A DNA stretch of 29,187 nucleotides from a virus. The stretch's first letter is position 1; the number at the start of each line of letters is the position of its first letter. The stretch is from positions 1 through 29,187 of the IMG/VR virus record IMGVR_UViG_3300038701_000780. One strand, given 5' to 3'. The position numbers were made by a program, and so were the translations under genes. This document shows, piece by piece, positions 14,967 through 20,147 of this stretch. The notes under the pieces are model-generated. The model was not told the DNA's origin, did not search any database, and worked only from the letters and a program-made list of their open reading frames with translations.

Positions 14967-15030
14967 TGGAAGATAGGGACGGAATTGAACCGCCGTAAGA
15001 AGGGTGTCTAAACCACTCTGCCACCTACCT
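14967..15030 (-). pseudogene. Truncated Ser/Leu-type tRNA
   Basis: Only 64 nt including CCA. Acceptor AGGTAGG/CCTATCT pairs throughout with one G-U, T arm GGCGG-TTCAATT-CCGTC is good, and TGGCAGAGTGGTTTAGACAC looks like the D arm of a Ser or Leu tRNA. The anticodon and variable arms appear deleted. An alternative reading as a D-armless tRNA with loop GTTTAGA exists but is less likely. Confidence 0.55.
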
Positions 15031-15168
15031 AAATTAGTTTGCCGTGTCCCTCATCGGTTAACCCCTCTCGGCGACTTCTACGGGCATCAAGTTCTTTTCG
15101 GGAATCAAACCCTAGCAACGTCTCACAGAAACTCGATTTACACAGCAAATTCTTTGGTCCCCAAGGTC
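15031..15168. other. Spacer with possible tRNA remnant
   Basis: A T-arm-like GGG-TTTGATT-CCC occurs on the minus strand near 15098-15112 with an altered loop base, but no matching acceptor stem, anticodon arm or CCA could be found. No protein gene is convincing. Confidence 0.35.
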
Positions 15169-15246
15169 TGGTAGCCGCCGTAGGACTCGAACCTACACTG
15201 TACGCATTCTAAGTGCGTCGTCTCCTGCCAATTGGACTAGACGGCC
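15169..15246 (-). tRNA. tRNA-Leu (TAG), short variable loop
   Basis: 78 nt with CCA and A73. Acceptor GGCCGTC/GGCGGCT with G-U pairs, anticodon arm ACGCA-CTTAGAA-TGCGT perfect, T arm GTAGG-TTCGAGT-CCTAC perfect. Anticodon TAG reads CUA Leu codons, yet the long variable arm of bacterial tRNA-Leu is absent. Confidence 0.85.
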
Positions 15247-15270
15247 TTATTTTTACCCCTTGGGGGTGAT

Positions 15271-15345
15271 TGGTCTGAAATCTAGGAATCGAACCTAGCT
15301 TGCATCCTTCCAAGGGACACCGATGACCCAGCCTCTTCATCTCAG
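15271..15345 (-). tRNA. tRNA-Pro (TGG)
   Basis: 75 nt with CCA. Acceptor CTGAGAT/ATTTCAG, anticodon arm TGTCC-CTTGGAA-GGATG (two G-U), T arm CTAGG-TTCGATT-CCTAG perfect. The D region can pair GATGA with TCATC, with an enlarged loop. Confidence 0.85.
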
Positions 15346-15353
15346 GTTATTGT

Positions 15354-15440
15354 TGGAGCTGGCAGTAGGATTCGAACCTACGGTGGGCTTTCGCCGACGG
15401 ATTACAAAACCGTTCCCTTCGTCCGCTCGGGTACACCAGC
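15354..15440 (-). tRNA. Type II tRNA with anticodon TGT (Thr)
   Basis: 87 nt with CCA. Acceptor GCTGGTG/TGCCAGC, anticodon arm ACGGT-TTTGTAA-TCCGT (inner T-T), long variable arm with hairpin GGC-GAAA-GCC, T arm GTAGG-TTCGAAT-CCTAC perfect. The D arm (CCCGAGCGGACGAAGGG) and variable arm are those of a Ser tRNA, but the anticodon is TGT. T73 fits neither Ser (G73) nor Thr (A73) of E. coli. Confidence 0.82.
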
Positions 15441-15496
15441 TTAATGACTTTTTCCTTTGTTTCGACAACAACCATTATACGAGAACGGCATTTATT

Positions 15497-15567
15497 TGGA
15501 ACCAAGTTGGGAGTCGAACCCTTATAGCTGAGGATTCACAGTCCCCCTCTCTCACCGGAGCCTTGGC
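15497..15567 (-). tRNA. tRNA-His (GTG)
   Basis: 71 nt with CCA. Acceptor GCCAAG/CTTGGT, anticodon arm GGGGA-CTGTGAA-TCCTC, T-loop TTCGACT on a stem with only three sure pairs. Slightly short; the G-1:C73 feature of tRNA-His is not obvious (T73). Confidence 0.78.
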
Positions 15568-15576
15568 TTAATCTGT

Positions 15577-15653
15577 TGGAGAGACACGAGGGATTCGAAC
15601 CCATCAACAAACAAGTTAAAAGCCTGCTGCCATTCCCAGATGGCCCGTGCCCC
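15577..15653 (-). tRNA. tRNA-Lys (TTT)
   Basis: 77 nt with CCA. Acceptor GGGGCAC/GTGTCTC with G-U pairs, D arm GCCA/TGGC, anticodon arm CAGG-CTTTTAA-CTTG, T-loop TTCGAAT with three G-C pairs and two mismatches. Confidence 0.83.
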
Positions 15654-15666
15654 GTATCAGGGATAT

Positions 15667-16002
15667 TTATTTTCTAACAGCGGCACGATCAAGACGTTCG
15701 ATCTCTGCAAGAATAAGTGCCCCCGCTTTGACCAACTGTCGTCGAGTGTCGGCGGGCTTGAAAGTCCAATCTTCGGGCCACGGAGCTTCTTCAACCGGGT
15801 AAATTTTTAAGTCTTTACCGGTGGCACGGTGATGTATGTGCTGTATTGCGGCAACGTCCGCTAAAACACTGGCCGCAAAAGCCAAGGAGCCGTCGGCGTG
15901 GTAAGTGTCGTCATGCTCTCGGGACCACCCTAATTCAAGAATTTGACGATTCCGCTCTTCTAAAACATCTGCTATGTGCTGTGAAGAAATTCTTTCTAAC
16001 AT
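15667..16002 (-). CDS. Conserved phage protein, WPEDW...KP family
   Basis: About 111 aa from the second ATG (MLERISSQHIADVLEERNRQ), chosen because AAGGAA lies 9 nt before it, whereas it touches the first ATG at 16011. The sequence QILELGWSREHDDTYHADGS, LAFAASVLA, EAPWPEDWTFKPADTRRQLV and KAGALILAEIERLDRA matches a family common in phages and prophages (RxxQ...GW..EHDD.h.dGsLa.AA...P.W..W.KP...R.DLVrAgALilAEIERLdR). It has no settled function that I know; the helical layout resembles MazG-like all-alpha nucleotide pyrophosphohydrolases, but the metal-binding ExxE motif is not clear. It stands alone among tRNA genes. Confidence 0.85.
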   Translation of the reverse strand: MLERISSQHIADVLEERNRQILELGWSREHDDTYHADGSLAFAASVLADVAAIQHIHHRATGKDLKIYPVEEAPWPEDWTFKPADTRRQLVKAGALILAEIERLDRAAVRK

Positions 16003-16027
16003 GTTGTTCATTTCCTTGTTTTAAGAA

Positions 16028-16105
16028 TGGCTGACGTAGTTGGACTCGAACCAACCTTATTCTCGGTTAACAGCCGAGCACTTTCACCCGGAAAGCTATA
16101 CGTCA
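16028..16105 (-). tRNA. tRNA-Asn (GTT)
   Basis: 78 nt with CCA and G73. Acceptor TGACGTA/TACGTCA perfect, anticodon arm CTCGG-CTGTTAA-CCGAG perfect, T arm GTTGG-TTCGAGT-CCAAC perfect. Confidence 0.94.
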
Positions 16106-16121
16106 ATAGTGGTTGATAAAT

Positions 16122-16208
16122 TGGCAGAGAGCAGAGGACCCGAGCCCCAGACCGTAAAGCCCCACTGGTTTAGCAAACCGTGCCTAAGACCTCTTAGATT
16201 TACTCTCT
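16122..16208 (-). tRNA. tRNA-Ser (GCT)
   Basis: 87 nt, type II, with CCA and G73. Acceptor AGAGAGT/GCTCTCT, anticodon loop TTGCTAA on stem GGT/ACC, long variable arm. The T-loop is CTCGGGT instead of TTCRANY, a marked deviation. Confidence 0.82.
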
Positions 16209-16217
16209 ATGTTTGAT

Positions 16218-16292
16218 TGGTGGAAGAGAAGAGGATCGAACTCTTAATTTCGCCTTGCAAGGGCAATGGTTTACCAATTAGCCTACTCCCCC
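16218..16292 (-). tRNA. tRNA-Ala (TGC)
   Basis: 75 nt with CCA and A73. Acceptor GGGGGAG/CTCTTCC (G-U pairs), anticodon arm TTGCC-CTTGCAA-GGCGA, T arm AAGAG-TTCGATC-CTCTT. The G3-U70 pair required by AlaRS is present. Confidence 0.93.
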
Positions 16293-16334
16293 AAAGAACG
16301 TCGCCCCCTTGGTACATGGGCCCCCATTGATTAG

Positions 16335-16817
16335 TTAAAGGCCGCTGTTGCGAATATCAACAATAGTCTGTGTTTCTTGCTCAGTAAGTGTGTTGCCTCT
16401 TTCAGCCACAAAGTTACCAAGGCTGTCAAATCCAATTTCGGATTCACCGTGCTTAGCCGCTCTACCGACACCGAGATTAAAACACCAGAACAAGAAGGTG
16501 ACGCTAATCAAACGAATATCAACGCCAACAACCCTCTTCGACACTGTTTTCGTGTACGAGTACCCAAACTTCTTGTTGGTGTCGTTCTTTGCTACTGAGA
16601 AACCAAACACACGTCTAGTTCTATCATTTGGGTAGCGCCACGGGCTTTTGTACTTGCACCATGCTCTTTTTCTAGATTTCAAATCAAACATAACGGTCCT
16701 TTTCTGGTTTGTTTTGTACTCTTTATAAGAAGACAAGCACGCAGCAAAGCATAAAGCTAGGCCAGAGGTACCTGTCATAAGGTAGATTGTGCGACGGCGA
16801 GATATCCACTTCTCCAT
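16335..16817 (-). CDS. Putative membrane-anchored small protein
   Basis: A 160-aa frame with AGAGGGG 4 nt before the ATG. The N-terminus MEKWISRRRTIYLMTGTSGL then ALCFAACLS has a basic lead and one membrane helix (about 10-29). A basic middle part MFDLKSRKRAWCKYKSPWRY follows; a second hydrophobic stretch (RLISVTFLFWCFNLGVG) lies at about 102-118. The C-terminus FDSLGNFVAERGNTLTEQET is soluble. I do not recognise the family. The strong ribosome binding site, Cys/Trp content and a single open frame in a cluster of tRNAs support coding; an internal start at the MFDLKS Met is possible. Confidence 0.55.
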   Translation of the reverse strand: MEKWISRRRTIYLMTGTSGLALCFAACLSSYKEYKTNQKRTVMFDLKSRKRAWCKYKSPWRYPNDRTRRVFGFSVAKNDTNKKFGYSYTKTVSKRVVGVDIRLISVTFLFWCFNLGVGRAAKHGESEIGFDSLGNFVAERGNTLTEQETQTIVDIRNSGL

Positions 16818-16843
16818 AAGTCCCCTCTGAGGACCTAGCAGGA

Positions 16844-16866
16844 TAGCAGGCCACGCCTGCGGCGTT
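16844..16866 (-). repeat. Single-hairpin element inside T-loop
   Basis: Minus strand AACGCC-GCA-GGCGT-GGCCTGCTA, inserted between TTCAAA and TCCTGC of a T arm. Its ends (AACG...TGCTA) match those of the element in the T-loop at 14149-14183. Confidence 0.83.
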
Positions 16867-16937
16867 TTTGAACCTGCGACTCCGCCTATTCAAGCGACGG
16901 GGGCGATAAAGTGTGCCATGTATTCCCGTCTTTTGTC

Positions 16938-16985
16938 GGTACTACGCTGAAGGCGTGGAGCCAATGAGCGTAGTGAATTGGTACT
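16938..16985. repeat. Diverged double hairpin with 6-bp direct repeats
   Basis: ggtact at 16938-16943 and 16980-16985 flank a unit with ACGC...GCGT and CCAAT...ATTGG inverted repeats joined by GGAG. Structure is similar to the other elements but stems and loops are less regular. Confidence 0.6.
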
Positions 16986-16998
16986 CAGTGATGGAACA

Positions 16999-17016
16999 GC
17001 AGCAAAGCTGCGACCA
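16999..17016 (+). repeat. Hairpin element, GCAGC-AAA-GCTGC
   Basis: Plus strand perfect hairpin (16999-17011) followed by GACCAC, the usual linker, but without a second hairpin. It lies 7 nt from the CCA of tRNA-Val. Confidence 0.75.
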
Positions 17017-17022
17017 CAAAAA

Positions 17023-17097
17023 TGGTGCTCAGGGCTGGTTTCGAACCAACGGCTTCCTCTTTGTAAGAGAGGCACTCTACCTCTGAGTTACCCGAGC
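17023..17097 (-). tRNA. tRNA-Val (TAC)
   Basis: 75 nt with CCA and A73. Acceptor GCTCGGG/CCTGAGC, anticodon arm CCTCT-CTTACAA-AGAGG perfect, T arm GTTGG-TTCGAAA-CCAGC. Confidence 0.93.
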
Positions 17098-17122
17098 ATT
17101 TTTTGTTATCGAACCACCGTAA

Positions 17123-17144
17123 AACGCCGCAGGCGTGACCTGCT
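17123..17144 (+). repeat. Single-hairpin element, inverted orientation
   Basis: Plus strand AACGCC-GCA-GGCGT-GACCTGCT, the same unit as at 14215-14236 and 16844-16866 on the other strand, in the variable region of the tRNA-Val-like pseudogene. Confidence 0.82.
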
Positions 17145-17175
17145 GTAGTCTGCGTGTAAAACAGGTGTTCTACCA

Positions 17176-17212
17176 TAACACGCAAAGCGTGTGGTCACAG
17201 CGAAGCTGTTTT
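17176..17212 (-). repeat. Double-hairpin element in tRNA D-loop
   Basis: Minus strand: AAA, ACAGC-TTC-GCTGT, linker GACC, ACACGC-TTT-GCGTGT, TA. Both stems are perfect. It separates TAGTTCA from TGGTAGAAC of a tRNA D arm. Confidence 0.87.
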
Positions 17213-17235
17213 GAACTAACCGAGCAAATTTTTTG

Positions 17236-17511
17236 TTACTGAAGTGTCAGAAAAGCAGCGTCAGAAAGATCAAACTCCCAACCGTCTTTTGTGATTGTCA
17301 GCTCTGGTGGAAGATAAACACCTTCGTCAATCTCAATTACAGGAATGTAATTTACGACAAAACCAGCCTCAAGAAGCATGTCTTTTAGCTCTTCAGCAGG
17401 GTCGTTTTCTTCTTCGTCGTCTTCGTCTTCTTCGAAAAACTCTGAATTATCAAAGTCTTCGTCATCAAAGTCTTCTTCTTCGATGTAGTCCTCGTATTCG
17501 TCTTCAAACAT
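17236..17511 (-). CDS. Small acidic protein, unknown
   Basis: A 91-aa protein with a strong Shine-Dalgarno (AAGAGGAGG, 9 nt before ATG). Residues 1-41 are almost entirely Asp, Glu and aromatic residues (MFEDEYEDYIEEEDFDDEDF), a disordered DNA-mimic-like tail. Residues 42-91 form a small folded part: LKDMLLEAGFVVNYIPVIEI, VYLPPELTITKDGWEFDLSD. I do not recognise the family. Acidic phage proteins can bind host DNA-binding proteins, but nothing here proves that role. Codon use and the ribosome binding site support coding. Confidence 0.75.
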   Translation of the reverse strand: MFEDEYEDYIEEEDFDDEDFDNSEFFEEDEDDEEENDPAEELKDMLLEAGFVVNYIPVIEIDEGVYLPPELTITKDGWEFDLSDAAFLTLQ

Positions 17512-17567
17512 GGTTTGGGCCTCCTCTTAAACCACGATAAGAGTAACACAAAAACCAAAGCTGTCGG

Positions 17568-17651
17568 TGGCGGAGGGTAGAGTAATCGAAACACGTACCT
17601 TTCAGCACCCCTAGGGTTCAAGCCTAGTTTGACACCTTGCCGGTACCCTCC
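17568..17651 (-). tRNA. tRNA-Ser (TGA)
   Basis: 84 nt, type II, CCA and G73. Acceptor GGAGGGT/ACCCTCC perfect, anticodon arm CTAGG-CTTGAAC-CCTAG perfect, long variable arm, T-loop TTCGATT on a weak stem. Confidence 0.9.
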
Positions 17652-17656
17652 CTTAG

Positions 17657-17730
17657 TGGCGAAGCATACGGGACTCGAACCCATCTCCTCGGGTAGACAA
17701 CCCGGTACGCAACCTCTACGTCAATGCTCC
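17657..17730 (-). tRNA. tRNA-Asp (GTC)
   Basis: 74 nt with CCA and G73. Acceptor GGAGCAT/ATGCTTC, anticodon arm CGGG-TTGTCTA-CCCG, T arm ATGGG-TTCGAGT-CCCGT. T at position 37 is unusual. Confidence 0.9.
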
Positions 17731-17736
17731 TTAATT

Positions 17737-17822
17737 TGGCCCACCACGTCGGAATCGAACCGAACTTTAGCTCCCAGACAGGCCTTTAGTCTAGACAGAA
17801 GCTGCACCTTGCTATGCGGCGG
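17737..17822 (-). tRNA. Type II-length tRNA, anticodon uncertain (AGA?)
   Basis: 86 nt with CCA and G73. Acceptor CCGCCGC/GTGGTGG and T arm TTCGG-TTCGATT-CCGAC are good. The anticodon arm is best read TCTGT-CTAGACT-AAAGG (one mismatch), giving AGA, a Ser anticodon that fits type II length and G73, but position 37 is C and the D arm is not Ser-like. Confidence 0.55.
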
Positions 17823-17826
17823 AAAT

Positions 17827-17918
17827 TGGTGTGGAGCTAGGCATCGAACCTTGAGTTGCCACCATCTCCATCACATTAGTAAATTAGGTGCGTGTAACTT
17901 AGCAACTTGTCATCACAC
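17827..17918 (-). tRNA. Degenerate tRNA-like gene, anticodon unresolved
   Basis: About 92 nt ending in CCA. T arm CAAGG-TTCGATG-CCTAG has one mismatch; the acceptor GTGTGAT/GCTCCAC pairs at 5 of 7. The anticodon arm around ACCTAATTTACTAATGT has mismatches and a 9-nt loop. Type II length; probably decayed or an undetected fold. Confidence 0.45.
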
Positions 17919-17986
17919 GAGGTGAGTAGGATCGTTGCGACCTATCTCAGGCTGAACACCTCACGATGTCAACGTCACCTAATATT
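17919..17986 (-). other. Possible tRNA remnant without CCA
   Basis: Minus strand AGGTGA...TCACCT can close a 6-bp stem over about 60 nt, with an inner TAGG...CCTA hairpin whose loop TCGCAACGAT is not a T-loop. No anticodon arm or CCA is visible. Nothing else is seen here. Confidence 0.3.
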
Positions 17987-18065
17987 TGGTTGCGGGGGCC
18001 GGATTCGAACCGACGTTCTTCGAGTTATGAGCCCGACGAGATGACCAGACTTCTACCACCCCGCA
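17987..18065 (-). tRNA. Initiator tRNA-fMet (CAT)
   Basis: 79 nt with CCA and A73. Acceptor TGCGGGG/CCCCGCA, anticodon arm TCGGG-CTCATAA-CTCGA, T arm GTCGG-TTCGAAT-CCGGC. Body and 3' half closely follow E. coli tRNA-fMet. The hallmark 1-72 mismatch (C-A) is replaced by a weak T-A pair, and one of the three G-C pairs of the anticodon stem is G-U, but the initiator type is clear. Confidence 0.9.
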
Positions 18066-18127
18066 AAAAATAAGGTGTTGGCACCTATTAGATAACCAAC
18101 GGTCTTTGCTTTGAGACCCCACTACAT

Positions 18128-18364
18128 TCACCACAAATGCGTAGAGCGACCCACGGAGTCATAACACCTACGCCATTGGTTAAATGGTACGTTAGCGGCC
18201 AGAGGTCTTCCCGTGTCACACATCTCCCACCAATCACCATAATCAGCGGGTTTGTACTTTTTTCTATCGATGTCAAAGAGCAAGAAACAATGTGTTTCCC
18301 TATTGTGTAAATAGAAGTAACATACCGTTTTTGGCTTTGCAACACCTATTTCAATCAAATCCAC
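18128..18364 (-). CDS. Small unknown protein, GTG start
   Basis: A 78-codon frame from GTG at 18362-18364. The protein (MDLIEIGVAKPKTVCYFYLH, CFLLFDIDRKKYKPADYGDW, WEMCDTGRPLAANVPFNQWR) has balanced composition with alternating strands and looks coded. The start codon lies inside a palindromic element (CAGC-TTT-GCTG) and no good Shine-Dalgarno is seen. From about 18180 the -1/+1 alternative frame continues with MTPWVALRICGECSG, which contains CxxC, so a frameshift or a short second gene is possible. Family not recognised. Confidence 0.45.
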   Translation of the reverse strand: MDLIEIGVAKPKTVCYFYLHNRETHCFLLFDIDRKKYKPADYGDWWEMCDTGRPLAANVPFNQWRRCYDSVGRSTHLW

Positions 18365-18374
18365 AGCAAAGCTG
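18364..18374 (+). repeat. Hairpin element, CAGC-AAA-GCTG
   Basis: Perfect single hairpin at the start of the small ORF, followed on the plus strand by a T-rich run. Same core as the copy at 16999-17011. Confidence 0.65.
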
Positions 18375-18385
18375 CTATTTTTTAC

Positions 18386-18416
18386 GCAAAAAGAAAGGGA
18401 ACCTTGCGGCTCCCCT
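18386..18416 (-). terminator. Intrinsic terminator after capsid gene
   Basis: Minus strand hairpin GGGAGCC-GCAA-GGTTCCC (one G-U, stable GNRA loop), followed by TTTCTTTTT. It is 25 nt past the stop of the major capsid gene, so it would limit read-through from capsid genes into the tRNA cluster. Confidence 0.85.
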
Positions 18417-18441
18417 CTTAGTTTTTAACTCTGGTGGTTCC

Positions 18442-19374
18442 TTATGAGCCAGTAGAACCATACCATCCACGGAAATCGAGGTGACCAAAGCTGTAACGCT
18501 CACGGGCTCGATATTTCATGATACCGCGATCTCCATCATCGTCATCTGACGTTTGCAGGGCCACACGGCTGTACATAAGTGTCGAGTTCGGAATCGATGT
18601 TTGGATGAACCAAGCACCATCATCAGAGAGACGACAGTTCGTTTTAACGCCTCCGGGGAAGAATCCTCCAGAACCAACGATGTTCTTATCGTTGACGTTA
18701 GTTACTCCGTCCGACCCTTGAGTCGTTACAGAGGTAGACAGGTCTGAGTCAAGGATCTTACGAGCCGTGAACATCAGTGACGTTGGGATAACCAGTTTCT
18801 GTGCTGTCGCACCGGTTAGGTTTCCTCGGTCGTCTGTTTGACGCTGAATCTTAATGATCGCGTTTTCGAGAGCTGTCTCTGAAAGTTGACCAGTAAGGGT
18901 GTTGTCGAAGTTCCCAGCGTCTGTAGTTGGGTGGTCGTTGGCAAAAAGTGCTTTACCATCTGGACCGTTAGCTGTTGAGAAAGCTAGGTTGAAGTAGTTA
19001 GCAGCACGCATTTGCTTCGTTTCACCCATCGCACGACCAAGGGCCGTAGCAAAGAGAGCTGAACGCTCTGCGTAAATGTTATCTTCAATAGCTTCTTCAG
19101 TGATCGTGTACCCAAGAGCGATAGTTTGGTGCAGCCAGCGCTGCTTGTAAAGCTCTTCGAGAGAGTCAAAGCGGATCGTGTCCCCTTCAAGTTTCTCTGC
19201 TGCACGACCGAAGTTACCAACCATCAGCTGTTCTTCGTAGTTACGACTAGACGAACGTGTTTCGAAAAGGTCGTTGTGCTCCTCTTTGACAGCGTTGTAG
19301 TTCTGGCTTACGATCTGGTCGAGGCCGGGAACCAACATGCTTGCAAGAGTTGCTCTGTTCATTGCTTGTGCCAT
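18442..19374 (-). CDS. Major capsid protein (HK97 fold)
   Basis: A 310-aa protein, the expected size for a podovirus shell subunit. AAGGAG lies upstream of ATG and a terminator follows. The N-terminal segment (NYNAVKEEHNDLFETRSSSR) is followed by the E-loop-like part AEKLEGDTIRFDSLEELYKQ. A central stretch holds KALFANDHPTTDAGNFDNTL, then GQLSETALENAIIKIQRQTD and GATAQKLVIPTSLMFTARKI. 'LFa.dHp......N.....LS...l..a...m..q....G..l...P..LvvP..l...A..ll' is the P-domain signature of Mu gpT-type and related HK97-fold capsids. Location after scaffold and before tail genes agrees. High abundance is implied by its own terminator. Confidence 0.92.
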   Translation of the reverse strand: MAQAMNRATLASMLVPGLDQIVSQNYNAVKEEHNDLFETRSSSRNYEEQLMVGNFGRAAEKLEGDTIRFDSLEELYKQRWLHQTIALGYTITEEAIEDNIYAERSALFATALGRAMGETKQMRAANYFNLAFSTANGPDGKALFANDHPTTDAGNFDNTLTGQLSETALENAIIKIQRQTDDRGNLTGATAQKLVIPTSLMFTARKILDSDLSTSVTTQGSDGVTNVNDKNIVGSGGFFPGGVKTNCRLSDDGAWFIQTSIPNSTLMYSRVALQTSDDDDGDRGIMKYRARERYSFGHLDFRGWYGSTGS

Positions 19375-19393
19375 AGTTCAGTTACTCCTTTCC

Positions 19394-20044
19394 TTAAAAC
19401 AACGTGTTGACTAGTTTGACAAGGATAACAGTTTCATCTGATCCCCAGTCATTAGTTACAGTTGATGGTGTTGAACCAAATGCTACCCCGCCTTCAGTAC
19501 GAACAATGTTAACCACAATCGCGTTAGCACGAGTAAGTGGGACATCAGTCGAACCATCATCGGCACGAGTAAGTGTTAGACGAGCGTTTGTTGCGTTGTT
19601 GTCTACCTGTACGTAGTCACCAATGTTGTCTTGGTTAATCAGGTTGTCAGCGTCAGCATTTACCATTTTCGCCATGTAAAGCGTGTTTGGTGAGATGTTG
19701 ACCTTGACACCAACGCCAGAAGCTGCTGTAAATACGATACCGTCGTATGCAACTCCGTTTGAAGATCCCGAGGTGATTGAAGACGCAACGTCTTTATCGT
19801 GCTTAGGGTTACCGTTTGAATCGATGTAGAAGAGACCGGCAATCGTACCGAGTACGCGCGTTGTTGTCAGATCTTCGTCGTCGGTAACAGGAACTACAAG
19901 TCCGCTCGAATTGAGCTTCACAAGCTGTCCAGTGTATAGGGCGTTGCCAGTGGCCGCCTGATACGTAGTCATTCCACCAAAGAAACCGGCATCATCGATG
20001 TTACCGCTAGGTGTAAGACCTTTTTTAATTTCTACTCCAGCCAT
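19394..20044 (-). CDS. Capsid decoration-like structural protein
   Basis: A 216-aa protein with AAGGAG before its ATG, placed just before the major capsid gene. It is beta-rich, with Gly/Asn/Thr content: GNALYTGQLVKLNSSGLVVP, LGTIAGLFYIDSNGNPK, LYMAKMVNADADNLINQDNI, GDYVQVDNNATNARLTLT. The 'G..v.l...G.v........vlGv.a...y.d..G.p' layout is that of small barrel proteins that decorate or cement capsids in many phages. Assignment is by layout and gene order; scaffold protease or vertex functions are not supported. Confidence 0.65.
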   Translation of the reverse strand: MAGVEIKKGLTPSGNIDDAGFFGGMTTYQAATGNALYTGQLVKLNSSGLVVPVTDDEDLTTTRVLGTIAGLFYIDSNGNPKHDKDVASSITSGSSNGVAYDGIVFTAASGVGVKVNISPNTLYMAKMVNADADNLINQDNIGDYVQVDNNATNARLTLTRADDGSTDVPLTRANAIVVNIVRTEGGVAFGSTPSTVTNDWGSDETVILVKLVNTLF

Positions 20045-20147
20045 AAGTTTTCTCCTTAAGAGTAAAAGAAATTACAGGTCACACTTACGTTCTCTTCGGT
20101 CCTCAGGGTGCGGCGACCAAACTACACCCCAAGTCGTGGTCAAAGCT
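20045..20147 (-). other. Intergenic leader with hairpin
   Basis: Contains the Shine-Dalgarno AAGGAG of the decoration-like gene and, at the end of the preceding gene, an inverted repeat CAAAGC-CTAGA-GCTTTG followed by GACCA...TGGTC. Pairing is imperfect; it could attenuate or process the transcript but is not a clear terminator. Confidence 0.4.

Larger units (their letters stand above)
16828..16986 (-). pseudogene. Type II-like tRNA split by two elements
   Basis: T stem GCAGG/CCTGC and loop TTCAAA|T are interrupted by the 23-bp element at 16844-16866. A possible acceptor pair GAGTACC/GGTCCTC (6 of 7) frames the region, with a second element at 16938-16985 near the 5' end flanked by ggtact repeats. 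Without the insertions about 94 nt remain, a type II length. CCA is missing (GAG instead), and no anticodon loop is secure. Probably a decayed tRNA. Confidence 0.5.
17105..17225 (-). pseudogene. tRNA-Val-like gene broken by two elements
   Basis: It begins GCTCGGTTAGTTCA and continues, after a 37-bp double-hairpin element, with TGGTAGAAC: together TAGTTCA...TGGTAGAAC is a normal D arm, so the element sits in the D-loop. The next arm CCTGT-TTTACAC-GCAGA gives anticodon TAC. A single-hairpin element (17123-17144) occupies the variable region, then TGG-TTCGATA-A starts a T arm but no 3' acceptor or CCA follows. The 5' end resembles the adjacent tRNA-Val, so it may be a decayed duplicate. Confidence 0.6.

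Noticed and set aside
15241-15268. Hairpin ACCCC-TT-GGGGGT as a terminator
   Set aside because: On the minus strand it is followed by A-rich and not T-rich sequence, and there is no U-tract after the stem; it lies in a tRNA spacer.
13958-18065. Amber or ochre suppressor tRNAs (CTA/TTA loops in degenerate genes)
   Set aside because: The apparent loops occur only in arms that do not pair well, and structural genes here end in normal TAA, TAG and TGA stops without sign of recoding.
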